Positions 1 through 5,431 of a stretch of DNA of 9,628 bases are shown one piece after another. Source of the stretch: an uncultured Oscillibacter sp. Its GTDB lineage: Bacteria; Bacillota_A; Clostridia; Oscillospirales; Oscillospiraceae. The notes under the pieces are model-generated. The model searched no databases, was not told the origin of the DNA, and worked only from the letters and a program-made list of their open reading frames with translations. Every line of letters starts with the position of its first letter. Positions within the stretch are counted from its first letter, which is position 1. The stretch lies in assembly GCA_902462475.1 (NCBI GenBank), contig CABQCB010000051.1, forward strand, positions 1 to 9,628, read 5' to 3'. The translations under genes were made by a program, and so were the position numbers.

Positions 1-150
1 GTATTCATAGCATCCCGTCCTTTTTCCGCTCCATAGTCATGTTCCATCTCTATGTGAGCAGTACGTTTCCTATGACGGCCCGTCTATTCTTCTGTGCAAA
101 ATATATAAAAACAAGAAAAATAATCAAGGCTTGGTTGGATGAAATTTGCA
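1..150. other. Upstream intergenic region; possible start of a divergent gene at the left edge
   Basis: No complete gene is visible in these 150 bases, which are much richer in A+T than the rest of the window. On the minus strand an ATG at 8-6 is preceded by an AAGGA-like ribosome site at 22-18, nine bases upstream. A divergent gene could therefore begin here and leave the window after two full codons. Another minus-strand ATG further in hits a stop within about a dozen codons. No riboswitch or T-box structure was recognised. The product of any divergent gene cannot be told. Confidence 0.3.
100..127 (-). promoter_or_regulatory. Possible divergent promoter reading off the left edge
   Basis: Read on the minus strand, TTGATT (127-122) and TATATT (105-100) are separated by 16 bases, close to a housekeeping sigma promoter. 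Transcription would start near 93 and run toward the possible ATG at 8. The surrounding DNA is A+T-rich, so chance matches are likely. Confidence 0.35.
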
Positions 151-179
151 TTTACAGAAATGATTTAGTATGGTAAACT
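151..179 (+). promoter_or_regulatory. Promoter of the amino-acid ABC transporter operon
   Basis: TTTACA at 151-156 (5 of 6 to the -35 consensus) and TAAACT at 174-179 (4 of 6 to the -10) are separated by 17 bases. A TG at 171-172 supplies an extended -10. Transcription should start near 186, leaving a leader of about 40 bases before the ATG at 229. No operator palindrome was recognised beside it. Confidence 0.55.
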
Positions 180-216
180 GCTAATGTATTAAACGAGCGG
201 CAACGCCGCAGACAAT

Positions 217-222
217 GGAGGA
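217..222 (+). promoter_or_regulatory. Ribosome binding site deciding the binding-protein start
   Basis: GGAGGA lies six bases before the ATG at 229. An in-frame TTG at 223 touches the site with no spacer, so the ATG is the better start. Confidence 0.8.
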
Positions 223-228
223 TTGGAT

Positions 229-1023
229 ATGAAAAAGTGGATGGCGATGCTGCTGGCAGCAACGATGGTATTCTCCCTGACGGCTTGCGGCAGCAAAGAA
301 GGAACCGAAGGAACTGAAGAAACCATGACCTATGCGGTGGAGGCCGGCAGCGCCGGTGAGGCTGTGGCAGAGGAAAAGGGCTTTACCTATAACTCCGTCG
401 CTTCTCAGGCGGATGCGCTGATGGAGGTAGCTGCGGGTACCTCTGATGCAGCCATCATCGATTTGCTGATGGCCGGTGCCATGATCGGCGAGGGTACCAG
501 CTATCCTGACCTGACCTATACCGATGAGCTGACCACCGAGGAATACGGCGTTGGCTGCCGCAAGGGCTCTGATCTGGCTGCATACATCAATAACGTGTTT
601 GCCGAGAGCTATGCCAACGGCACCATGCAGGAGATCGCCACCACCTACGGTGTTCAGGAGGCACTGCTGGAGCAGGGCGATGTTCAGGAGTGGCAGGCTG
701 ATCCGGACGGTGATGTAGCTTACATTCAGGAAAAGGGCACGCTGATTGTGGGCATTACCAACTACGCCCCCATGGACTACAAGGATGAAAGCGGCGAGTG
801 GATCGGCTTTGATGCCGACATGGCCAAGCTGACGGCCCAGGAGCTGGGCGTGGAGGTCCAGTTTGTGGAGATCGACTGGGACAACAAGATCATGGAGCTG
901 GATTCCAAGAACATCGACGTGGTCTGGAACGGCATGACGCTCACCGGCGAGGTCACCGAGTCCATGGAGTGCACCAACCCCTACTGCAATAATGCGCAGG
1001 TTGTGGTTGTGCCCGCCGCCTGA
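229..1023 (+). CDS. Amino-acid ABC transporter substrate-binding lipoprotein, circularly permuted SBP_bac_3 fold
   Basis: A 264-residue lipoprotein that should capture a polar amino acid outside the membrane and hand it to the downstream permease. A signal peptide ends in the lipobox LTAC, making Cys20 the lipidated residue. The order of parts is unusual. Residues 34-150 carry what is normally the C-terminal part of an SBP_bac_3 protein: AVEAGSAGE (36-44), the SDAAIID strand with Asp78, EEYGVGCRKGSD (104-115) and the closing helix to YGVQEALLEQ. After a linker (about 150-163) comes the normal N-terminal lobe: YIQEKGTLIVGIT (165-177), GFDADMAK (193-200), NGMTLT (234-239) and the hinge strand NAQVVVVPAA, where the protein stops. 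All pieces are present, so this looks like a permutant cut in the first hinge and not a truncation. The usual carboxylate-binding Arg after the MTLT motif is absent. Family is certain; ligand is unknown. Promoter, stem-loop, permease and ATPase follow the usual operon plan. Confidence 0.9.
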   Translation: MKKWMAMLLAATMVFSLTACGSKEGTEGTEETMTYAVEAGSAGEAVAEEKGFTYNSVASQADALMEVAAGTSDAAIIDLLMAGAMIGEGTSYPDLTYTDELTTEEYGVGCRKGSDLAAYINNVFAESYANGTMQEIATTYGVQEALLEQGDVQEWQADPDGDVAYIQEKGTLIVGITNYAPMDYKDESGEWIGFDADMAKLTAQELGVEVQFVEIDWDNKIMELDSKNIDVVWNGMTLTGEVTESMECTNPYCNNAQVVVVPAA

Positions 1024-1035
1024 TTCATGTATAAT
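1007..1035 (+). promoter_or_regulatory. Possible internal promoter before the permease gene
   Basis: A perfect TATAAT at 1030-1035 lies just past the binding-protein stop codon. TTGTGC (1007-1012), a weak -35, is 17 bases upstream. A transcript would start near 1042, inside the left arm of the stem-loop. It could allow the permease and ATPase genes to be expressed separately. The weak -35 keeps confidence low. Confidence 0.35.
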
Positions 1036-1038
1036 AGA

Positions 1039-1068
1039 CAAAGGCAGAGAGCTTGCTCTCTGCCTTTG
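1039..1068 (+). promoter_or_regulatory. Intercistronic stem-loop between binding protein and permease genes
   Basis: CAAAGGCAGAGAG (1039-1051) is the exact complement of CTCTCTGCCTTTG (1056-1068), giving a 13-bp stem with a CTTG loop. No T-run follows, so a classical intrinsic terminator is unlikely. In ABC operons such a structure commonly protects the upstream binding-protein message or trims readthrough, so that the binding protein outnumbers the membrane parts. That role is inferred here. Confidence 0.7.
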
Positions 1069-1113
1069 AGCGACTAGAAATCGATTTGATAATGACAGGG
1101 TGAGGATTTTGCC

Positions 1114-1767
1114 ATGCTGATGAATGTAACGCTGACACTGCTCAATGGATTGGGCACTACGATCGAGATATTCTTTCTCACGCTGCTGTTCTCCATTCCC
1201 TTGGGGCTGGTGGTGGCGTTCGGCTCCATGAGCCGGCTGACACTTCTGCGGTGGCTATGCAACACGCTGGTCTGGATCGTGCGGGGCACGCCGCTGATGC
1301 TGCAGCTGATCGCTTTTATGTACATACCGGGCATCCTGGGCCATAATTTCTGGCCCAGCGGAGACGCGGGGCGCATGATGGCCACGGTGGTGGCCTTCTC
1401 CATCAACTACGCCTGCTACTTCTCCGTGATCTACCGGGGCGGCATTCAGGGCGTACCGGTTGGCCAGCGGGAGGCCGGCGAGGTACTGGGCATGACGAAA
1501 AAGCAGATCTTCTTCAAGGTCACGCTGCTGCAGATGATCAAGCGCATCGTTCCGCCCATGTCCAACGAGATCATCACCTTGGTGAAGGATACTTCTCTGG
1601 CCCGGGTGATCGCCGTCTATGAGCTGACCTTCACCGGCTATTCCTATATGAAGAGCAGCGGCTTGGTGTGGCCCCTTTTCTATACGGGCGTGTTCTATCT
1701 CCTGTTTGTAGGCGTGCTCACGCTTCTTTTCAACTATATCGAACGCAAACTCAACTATTTTCGGTAA
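1114..1767 (+). CDS. Polar amino-acid ABC transporter permease (HisM/GlnP family)
   Basis: A 217-residue inner-membrane permease of the polar amino-acid uptake family, forming the channel that takes substrate from the upstream lipoprotein. About five hydrophobic segments are visible, roughly at residues 11-36, 47-76, 88-106, 160-178 and 186-207. Landmarks of the family are VWIVRGTPLMLQL (53-65) and the cytoplasmic EAA loop around REAGEVLGMTKKQIF (119-133), which docks on the ATPase. The usual LP ending of that loop reads LL here. Length is normal for the family. A TGAGGA site lies seven bases before the chosen ATG; a second in-frame ATG two codons on is less well spaced. It sits 90 bases after the binding-protein gene and its stop is followed at once by the ATPase ribosome site. 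Only one permease gene is present, so the channel is probably a homodimer (inference). Confidence 0.93.
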   Translation: MLMNVTLTLLNGLGTTIEIFFLTLLFSIPLGLVVAFGSMSRLTLLRWLCNTLVWIVRGTPLMLQLIAFMYIPGILGHNFWPSGDAGRMMATVVAFSINYACYFSVIYRGGIQGVPVGQREAGEVLGMTKKQIFFKVTLLQMIKRIVPPMSNEIITLVKDTSLARVIAVYELTFTGYSYMKSSGLVWPLFYTGVFYLLFVGVLTLLFNYIERKLNYFR

Positions 1768-1779
1768 GGAGGTGCCGAG

Positions 1780-2547
1780 ATGTCTATTTTGGAAGTACGC
1801 AATATTGAAAAGCACTTCGGCGCCACCCAGGTGCTCAAAGACATCAGCTTTACGCTGGAAGAGGGACAGGCTATCTCCATCATCGGTTCCTCCGGCAGCG
1901 GCAAGACCACGCTTTTGCGGTGCCTGAATTTCCTGGAGAAGCCGGACAGCGGCACGATCTCGGTCCGCGGTGAGACGCTCTTTGATGCCGATGATCCCAA
2001 GACCCAGCAGGAGAGCCAGATCCGGCAAAAGCGGCTGCACTTCGGATTGGTGTTTCAAAACTTCAACCTCTTCCCCCAGTACACGGCTTTGCAGAACGTG
2101 ACGCTGGCCCGGGAACTGCTGGCCAAGGAGCACGGCGGCGAGAGCCGGGAGGCCATCGAGAAGGCCGGCCTGGAGCTGCTGGACCAGATGGGACTGGCGG
2201 ACCGGGCCGGACATTACCCCCATCAGCTCTCCGGCGGACAGCAGCAGCGGGTGGCTATTGCCCGGGCGCTGGCGCTGCATCCGGATATCCTCTGCTTTGA
2301 CGAGCCTACCTCAGCGCTGGACCCGGAGCTGACCGGCGAGGTGCTGCGGGTCATCCGCTCCCTGGCGGAGCAGAAGACCACCATGATCATCGTGACCCAT
2401 GAGATGGCCTTTGCACGGGATGTGGCAGATCAGGTGATCTTCATGGACGGCGGCGTCATCGTGGAGCAGGGCGACGCCCGGCAGGTGATCGATCACCCCA
2501 GAGAGGAGCGCACCCGCCAGTTCCTGGCCCATTATACAGAATCCTGA
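1780..2547 (+). CDS. Polar amino-acid ABC transporter ATP-binding protein (GlnQ/HisP family)
   Basis: A 255-residue ATPase that powers the importer from the cytoplasmic face. All nucleotide-binding elements are intact: Walker A GSSGSGKT (36-43), Q-loop Gln93 in VFQNF, signature LSGGQQQR (150-157), Walker B ILCFDEP (170-176), D-loop SALD (178-181) and switch His207 in VTHE. The spacing and the FQNFNLFPQ sequence are typical of the GlnQ/HisP branch. Translation starts from a perfect AAGGAGGTG site (1766-1774) that overlaps the permease stop codon, so the two genes are probably translationally coupled. It is the last gene of the operon; the terminator stem starts six bases after its stop codon. 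Confidence 0.96.
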   Translation: MSILEVRNIEKHFGATQVLKDISFTLEEGQAISIIGSSGSGKTTLLRCLNFLEKPDSGTISVRGETLFDADDPKTQQESQIRQKRLHFGLVFQNFNLFPQYTALQNVTLARELLAKEHGGESREAIEKAGLELLDQMGLADRAGHYPHQLSGGQQQRVAIARALALHPDILCFDEPTSALDPELTGEVLRVIRSLAEQKTTMIIVTHEMAFARDVADQVIFMDGGVIVEQGDARQVIDHPREERTRQFLAHYTES

Positions 2548-2583
2548 AAAAAGGAAGCGGACACTTGGTCCGCTTCCTTTTTT
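2547..2583. terminator. Bidirectional intrinsic terminator between convergent genes
   Basis: GGAAGCGGAC (2553-2562) pairs with GTCCGCTTCC (2568-2577) around a five-base loop. Six A's precede the stem and six T's follow it, so it ends in a T-run read from either strand. It can end both the ABC operon (plus) and the sipL transcript (minus), whose stop codon is at 2592-2590. Confidence 0.93.
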
Positions 2584-2589
2584 GTGTGT

Positions 2590-4122
2590 TCAGGCCCGCT
2601 TCCGGGGGATCAGCAGCAGCGTATCCCGGGGAAGGTCCTCTTCCGTCTCCAGCTGGTTTGCGCTGAGAATGGTGGAGATGGTGGTGTTGTACCGTTTGGC
2701 CAGGTCCCAGGGGCTCTCCTGCTGTCCCAGCTGGCGCAGCACCAGAGACGGTGCGCCGGAGAGGTCCTTGGGGGAATCCGTATCCACCCGCACAGCAGAG
2801 ATGCAGACCTTTTTGGCCTGGGCTGCCGCTTCTATCTGGAAATCCACAGGGAAACGCACCTCGATCCCGCGTTCGGTAAGGGTACCCTGGGGCTCTTCGG
2901 CACAGGAGGCTCTGGCAAATACCCGGCAGTCTGCAGGCAGATCGGTCTGACAGGACACTTCCACACCGCGTTCAGCCATCAGCGGCGTGCCGCCCTCATC
3001 CAGATACAGAGCCCGTACAAATGCCACGGTACGCAGAACGGTCCCGCCCCCTTCCCGGCTTACGGTTACCGTGCCGCAGTCGGCCTGCACAGAGAGAATG
3101 TCCTCTGCCACCACGCCGATCTCCAGCGATTCCCGGACATTCTGGCGGCGGTGAGTAGACTCCCAGTAGGTCACAAGGGACATGGGAGAGGCGTCATAGG
3201 TGAGCTCGTAGGCGGTGGAGTACAGATCCCGCAGCAAGGTCAGCTCTTCCTCTCTGCGCACCAGTGCCGTAGCATGCAGGTAAAGCGTTACGGCCAGCTG
3301 TCGCCCTTCCGGATCGCCTCCGTCGATCTGCAGGTCAGCGCCGGTCAGCTGCAGGCGGACCGTGGCGGAGGAGCCCTCCTGGGCACCCTCTACTTCCATG
3401 ATCTGAGAGAACGGAAGCTCTCCGGCTGTGGAGCAATACTGCCCCTGCGCCGTGCGATAGAGCAGGCAGATGCGGAACACGCCCTTGAAAAGGAGCTTGC
3501 TGCCTACCAGCTTGGTCTCGGTCACGCAGCCGCGCACCTGAGAGGAGAGGATCTCAGAGGCCCCCTCCCGCCCCGGAGACAGATTCATTTCCTCGGAAAA
3601 CGTGAAGTCTTTTTCTGCCACGTGGGTCAAAAGTGTTGCCCGCTGCCGCTCCCGGCGCTTTTCCACGCACAGCTCCGGGGCAGTCTCCACGTCGGGACAT
3701 ACCCGCAGCGCGGTCCGCTGGTAGGTCGTTATCCGCGCCACCAGCTTGCAGTGGGTAAAGACTTTCCGCGGATTGAGCATCCGGCTCTCCAGCATCTCCG
3801 GCTCTACCTCCGCCGTGAGGTAAGCACACTCCGGCAGCGATTCGCTCTCTGCCGTAAAGGGAATGGCGAATTCCAGGGACCGGATCCCGCCCTCCCCTTC
3901 CGGCGTATACAGGACCGTTACACGCACGGTCCCGGACAGGGTGGCTTTTCCGTCCCGAAAATCCCGGCCGTGAAGAAAGACCATCCCTTCCGTATCAATG
4001 ATGCGGGCCATGTCCGGGCAGTAGTCCGGTACGATCGTCTCGGCAGTTTCCTCCGCCGTCAGCGTGGTTTCCGTCCCTGCTTCGTATGTATCAAAGCTTT
4101 GTTTTTTTAATTCCAGTTCCAT
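2590..4122 (-). CDS. sipL: SipL-like spore coat morphogenetic protein (DUF3794/SPOCS repeats plus LysM)
   Basis: A 510-residue soluble protein with no signal peptide or membrane segment. Three DUF3794 (SPOCS) units can be followed, roughly residues 35-150, 175-300 and 330-440, each with an alternating beta pattern such as ATLSGTVRVTVLY (60-72) and LLFKGVFRICLLY (210-222). A divergent LysM fills the C-terminus (about 460-507; PWDLAKRYNTT, ILSANQL, LLLIP). This is the layout of Clostridioides difficile SipL, which binds the coat ATPase SpoIVA through its LysM domain and encases the forespore during coat assembly. The ATG at 4122 follows AAAGGA after about ten bases; an upstream in-frame extension of 43 codons would run over spoVM in another frame and is low-complexity and Arg-rich, so it was rejected. 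Its place just after spoVM supports the role. Other DUF3794-LysM proteins of unknown role exist, hence the reserve on the symbol. Confidence 0.8.
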   Translation of the reverse strand: MELELKKQSFDTYEAGTETTLTAEETAETIVPDYCPDMARIIDTEGMVFLHGRDFRDGKATLSGTVRVTVLYTPEGEGGIRSLEFAIPFTAESESLPECAYLTAEVEPEMLESRMLNPRKVFTHCKLVARITTYQRTALRVCPDVETAPELCVEKRRERQRATLLTHVAEKDFTFSEEMNLSPGREGASEILSSQVRGCVTETKLVGSKLLFKGVFRICLLYRTAQGQYCSTAGELPFSQIMEVEGAQEGSSATVRLQLTGADLQIDGGDPEGRQLAVTLYLHATALVRREEELTLLRDLYSTAYELTYDASPMSLVTYWESTHRRQNVRESLEIGVVAEDILSVQADCGTVTVSREGGGTVLRTVAFVRALYLDEGGTPLMAERGVEVSCQTDLPADCRVFARASCAEEPQGTLTERGIEVRFPVDFQIEAAAQAKKVCISAVRVDTDSPKDLSGAPSLVLRQLGQQESPWDLAKRYNTTISTILSANQLETEEDLPRDTLLLIPRKRA

Positions 4123-4190
4123 GTCGCGTCCATCCTTTCCCGGCCGTTCACACTGAGATGTTGCTCCAGTGTATGCACGCCGGGACGCGC

Positions 4191-4265
4191 TTATGCGCCT
4201 ACGTGGAAGATCCGGCGCAGGATGCCCCGCAGTGCCTTGGGGGATTTCCATACCACGATATTCAT
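4191..4265 (-). CDS. spoVM: SpoVM, stage V sporulation micro-protein (24 residues)
   Basis: A 24-codon gene with a textbook AAGGAGG site seven bases before its ATG. The peptide core WKSPKALRGILRRIF aligns without gaps to Bacillus subtilis SpoVM (26 residues, core IKLPKFLGGIVRAML): Lys7, Pro9, Lys10, Leu12, Gly14, Ile15 and Arg17 are shared, and most other positions are hydrophobic in both. SpoVM is an amphipathic helix that recognises the convex forespore membrane and anchors the SpoIVA ATPase basement of the coat; Pro9 is the residue known to matter for this localisation. Here the helix face is more basic, with Arg13 and Arg18 where B. subtilis has Gly and Ala. The setting agrees: in B. subtilis spoVM lies downstream of the rlmN-prpC-prkC-cpgA run, as here, and the next gene is SipL-like. 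Length alone could hide it from automatic annotation. Confidence 0.88.
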   Translation of the reverse strand: MNIVVWKSPKALRGILRRIFHVGA

Positions 4266-4272
4266 CTCTTTG

Positions 4273-4279
4273 CCTCCTT
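4273..4279 (-). promoter_or_regulatory. Strong ribosome binding site of spoVM
   Basis: Read on the minus strand this is AAGGAGG, seven bases from the ATG at 4265. It starts three bases after the stop codon of the small membrane-peptide gene. It is one of the strongest ribosome sites in the window and a main reason for accepting so short a gene. Confidence 0.85.
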
Positions 4280-4281
4280 CC

Positions 4282-4434
4282 CTATCTGCGGCAGCAGGCG
4301 CAGCCGCAGGCGATCAGCAGCATGGCCACCAAAAACAGCAGCGCGCCTACCGGAAAGATCGCGGCGATCAGGATCCCCGCGCCCAGCGCCACGGCAAAAA
4401 TACCCAACAGATGGCAGCCGCCTCTGCGAAACAT
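4282..4434 (-). CDS. Small hydrophobic membrane peptide, 50 residues, upstream of spoVM
   Basis: Not assigned to a known family. The 50-residue product begins with a short basic Cys-containing head (FRRGGC), continues as an almost unbroken hydrophobic stretch from about residue 8 to 43 with a central Pro (AIFPVGALLFL), and ends in CGCACCRR. This suggests two short membrane helices joined at the Pro-Gly, with Cys and Arg at the ends. The ATG at 4434 follows a G-rich ribosome-like region (GGGGGCGGGTGAT). The frame stays open upstream to 4521, but that part runs through the rsgA terminator, so the internal ATG was chosen. The stop lies 16 bases before the spoVM start. A TATACT (minus, 4464-4459) upstream could be a -10 element, but no matching -35 for sigma-A or clear sigma-E element was found. 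Expression during sporulation is inferred from position only. Confidence 0.55.
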   Translation of the reverse strand: MFRRGGCHLLGIFAVALGAGILIAAIFPVGALLFLVAMLLIACGCACCRR

Positions 4435-4501
4435 ATCACCCGCCCCCTCTCTGCTACCAGTATAGCGTCGGCGGTTGTCCCCCGTGCAGGAATACCAAAA
4501 G

Positions 4502-4539
4502 AGAAAAAAGGACCGTGCCATTTCCCCGGCACGGTCCTT
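4502..4539 (-). terminator. Intrinsic terminator after rsgA
   Basis: On the minus strand AAGGACCGTGCC (4539-4528) pairs with GGCACGGTCCTT (4519-4508) as a 12-bp stem with an eight-base loop, followed by a run of T's to 4504. It begins three bases after the rsgA stop codon (4545-4543). It separates the rsmB-rsgA operon from the sporulation cluster, which must then have its own promoter or depend on readthrough. Confidence 0.92.
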
Positions 4540-4542
4540 GTA

Positions 4543-5430
4543 TTATTTTTTCCGTTCCTGCCACGCCCGCAGAGGCTTGAGCTCTTCATAGAGCCGCACG
4601 TAGCTTGCGTGCCGGCTTGGCTGGATCTTGCCGCTGCGCAGTGCGTCCAGCACAGCACAGCCGGCTTCCTTGGTATGGCTGCATCCCACAAAACGGCATT
4701 GGCCCAGATAGGGCTCAAATTCCCGGAAGGTCTCAGGGAGGTGTTCCTTCAGCTCCAGGTTCAGCTCGTCTGTCTCAAAGGAGGAAAAGCCCGGAGAGTC
4801 CACCACGTCCGCCCCGCAGGAGAGATGGTAAAGCTCCACGTGCCGGGTAGTGTGGCGTCCGCGGCCCAAGGCGTCGCTGACTTCCCCCACCTGCAGATGA
4901 AACTGGGGCTCCAATGCATTGAGAATGCTGGATTTTCCTACGCCAGAGTTTCCTGTAAAGGCGGAGAGCTTTCCACTGATTGCCTCCCGCAGACGGTCCA
5001 GCCCCTCCCCGGTCTCCGCGCTGAGGCGGAGCGTGGGAATGCCGGAGGCGGTATAGGTGCGGTACAGCTCCTCCGCCGGGTCCAGGTCGCACTTGTTGAG
5101 GACCACCAGCACGTCGCAGTGCTTTAAGGCGGCGATGGCAGTTACCCGGTCGATGAGGAACGGGTCAGTGCGGGGAATGGCGCCGGAGCCGATGATGACC
5201 AACTGATCGATGTTGGCCACCGCCGGACGGGTAAAGGCGTTGCGCCGCGGAAGGATTTCCTCCACAAAGCCTTCGCCGCTGCCCAACTCCCGGACTTCCA
5301 CCCAGTCCCCCACCAGGGGGGACTGGCCTGTTTTGCGGAACTTTCCCCGGGCACGGCAGGTGAGCACCTCCGTGCCGGTATTGACATAGTAAAAGCCGCT
5401 GAGGGCTTTTTGAATCCGTCCTCTTGCCAT
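4543..5430 (-). CDS. rsgA: Ribosome small-subunit-dependent GTPase A (RsgA/CpgA)
   Basis: A 295-residue GTPase that acts late in 30S subunit maturation. Domain order is typical: N-terminal OB-fold (about 1-70), a circularly permuted GTPase core, and a zinc-binding tail. The G motifs occur in the permuted order NKCD (112-115), SAETGEG (137-143), P-loop GNSGVGKS (160-167), GRGRHTTRH (189-197) and DSPGF (211-215). Zinc ligands are Cys245, Cys250, His252 and Cys258 (C-x4-C-x-H-x5-C). Length is normal. The start ATG lies one base after the prkC stop codon (TGA-T-ATG) and no clear ribosome site precedes it, so translation probably depends on reinitiation from prkC. An in-frame extension into the prkC 3' end does not resemble RsgA and was rejected. 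In B. subtilis the homologue CpgA is reported to be a PrkC substrate, which fits the coupling. An intrinsic terminator follows at once. Confidence 0.96.
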   Translation of the reverse strand: MARGRIQKALSGFYYVNTGTEVLTCRARGKFRKTGQSPLVGDWVEVRELGSGEGFVEEILPRRNAFTRPAVANIDQLVIIGSGAIPRTDPFLIDRVTAIAALKHCDVLVVLNKCDLDPAEELYRTYTASGIPTLRLSAETGEGLDRLREAISGKLSAFTGNSGVGKSSILNALEPQFHLQVGEVSDALGRGRHTTRHVELYHLSCGADVVDSPGFSSFETDELNLELKEHLPETFREFEPYLGQCRFVGCSHTKEAGCAVLDALRSGKIQPSRHASYVRLYEELKPLRAWQERKK

Positions 5431-5431
5431 A

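Noticed and set aside
223..228. TTG at 223 as start of the binding protein
   Set aside because: It directly abuts the GGAGGA site, leaving no spacer. The ATG at 229 has a six-base spacer and gives a normal signal peptide beginning MKKW.
181..1041. 286-codon minus-strand open frame opposite the binding-protein gene
   Set aside because: The plus strand has promoter, ribosome site, lipobox and family motifs; the minus frame has none. It could not explain the permuted order either.
1255..2280. 341-codon minus-strand open frame opposite the permease and ATPase genes
   Set aside because: It runs antisense across two intact genes and their junction; its composition (Gln, His, Leu, Arg-rich) is typical of an antisense shadow.
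2584..4110. 508-codon plus-strand open frame opposite sipL
   Set aside because: It mirrors the true SPOCS/LysM gene, has no credible ribosome site of its own, and starts just past the bidirectional terminator.
4150..4172. ACACTG/CAGTGT inverted repeat between spoVM and sipL
   Set aside because: Only six exact pairs with an 11-base loop and no T-run; too weak to call a terminator or operator.
4123..4251. 43-codon upstream extension of sipL
   Set aside because: It overlaps spoVM in another frame, its Arg/Pro-rich content does not fit the family, and the ATG at 4122 has its own ribosome site.
4435..4521. 29-codon upstream extension of the small membrane peptide
   Set aside because: It would start inside the rsgA terminator stem and reads through that hairpin; the ATG at 4434 gives a cleaner membrane peptide.
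4543..5430. Permuted order of GTPase motifs in rsgA as a novelty
   Set aside because: This circular permutation is the defining feature of the known RsgA/YlqF-type GTPases, so it is expected and unrelated to the permuted binding protein.
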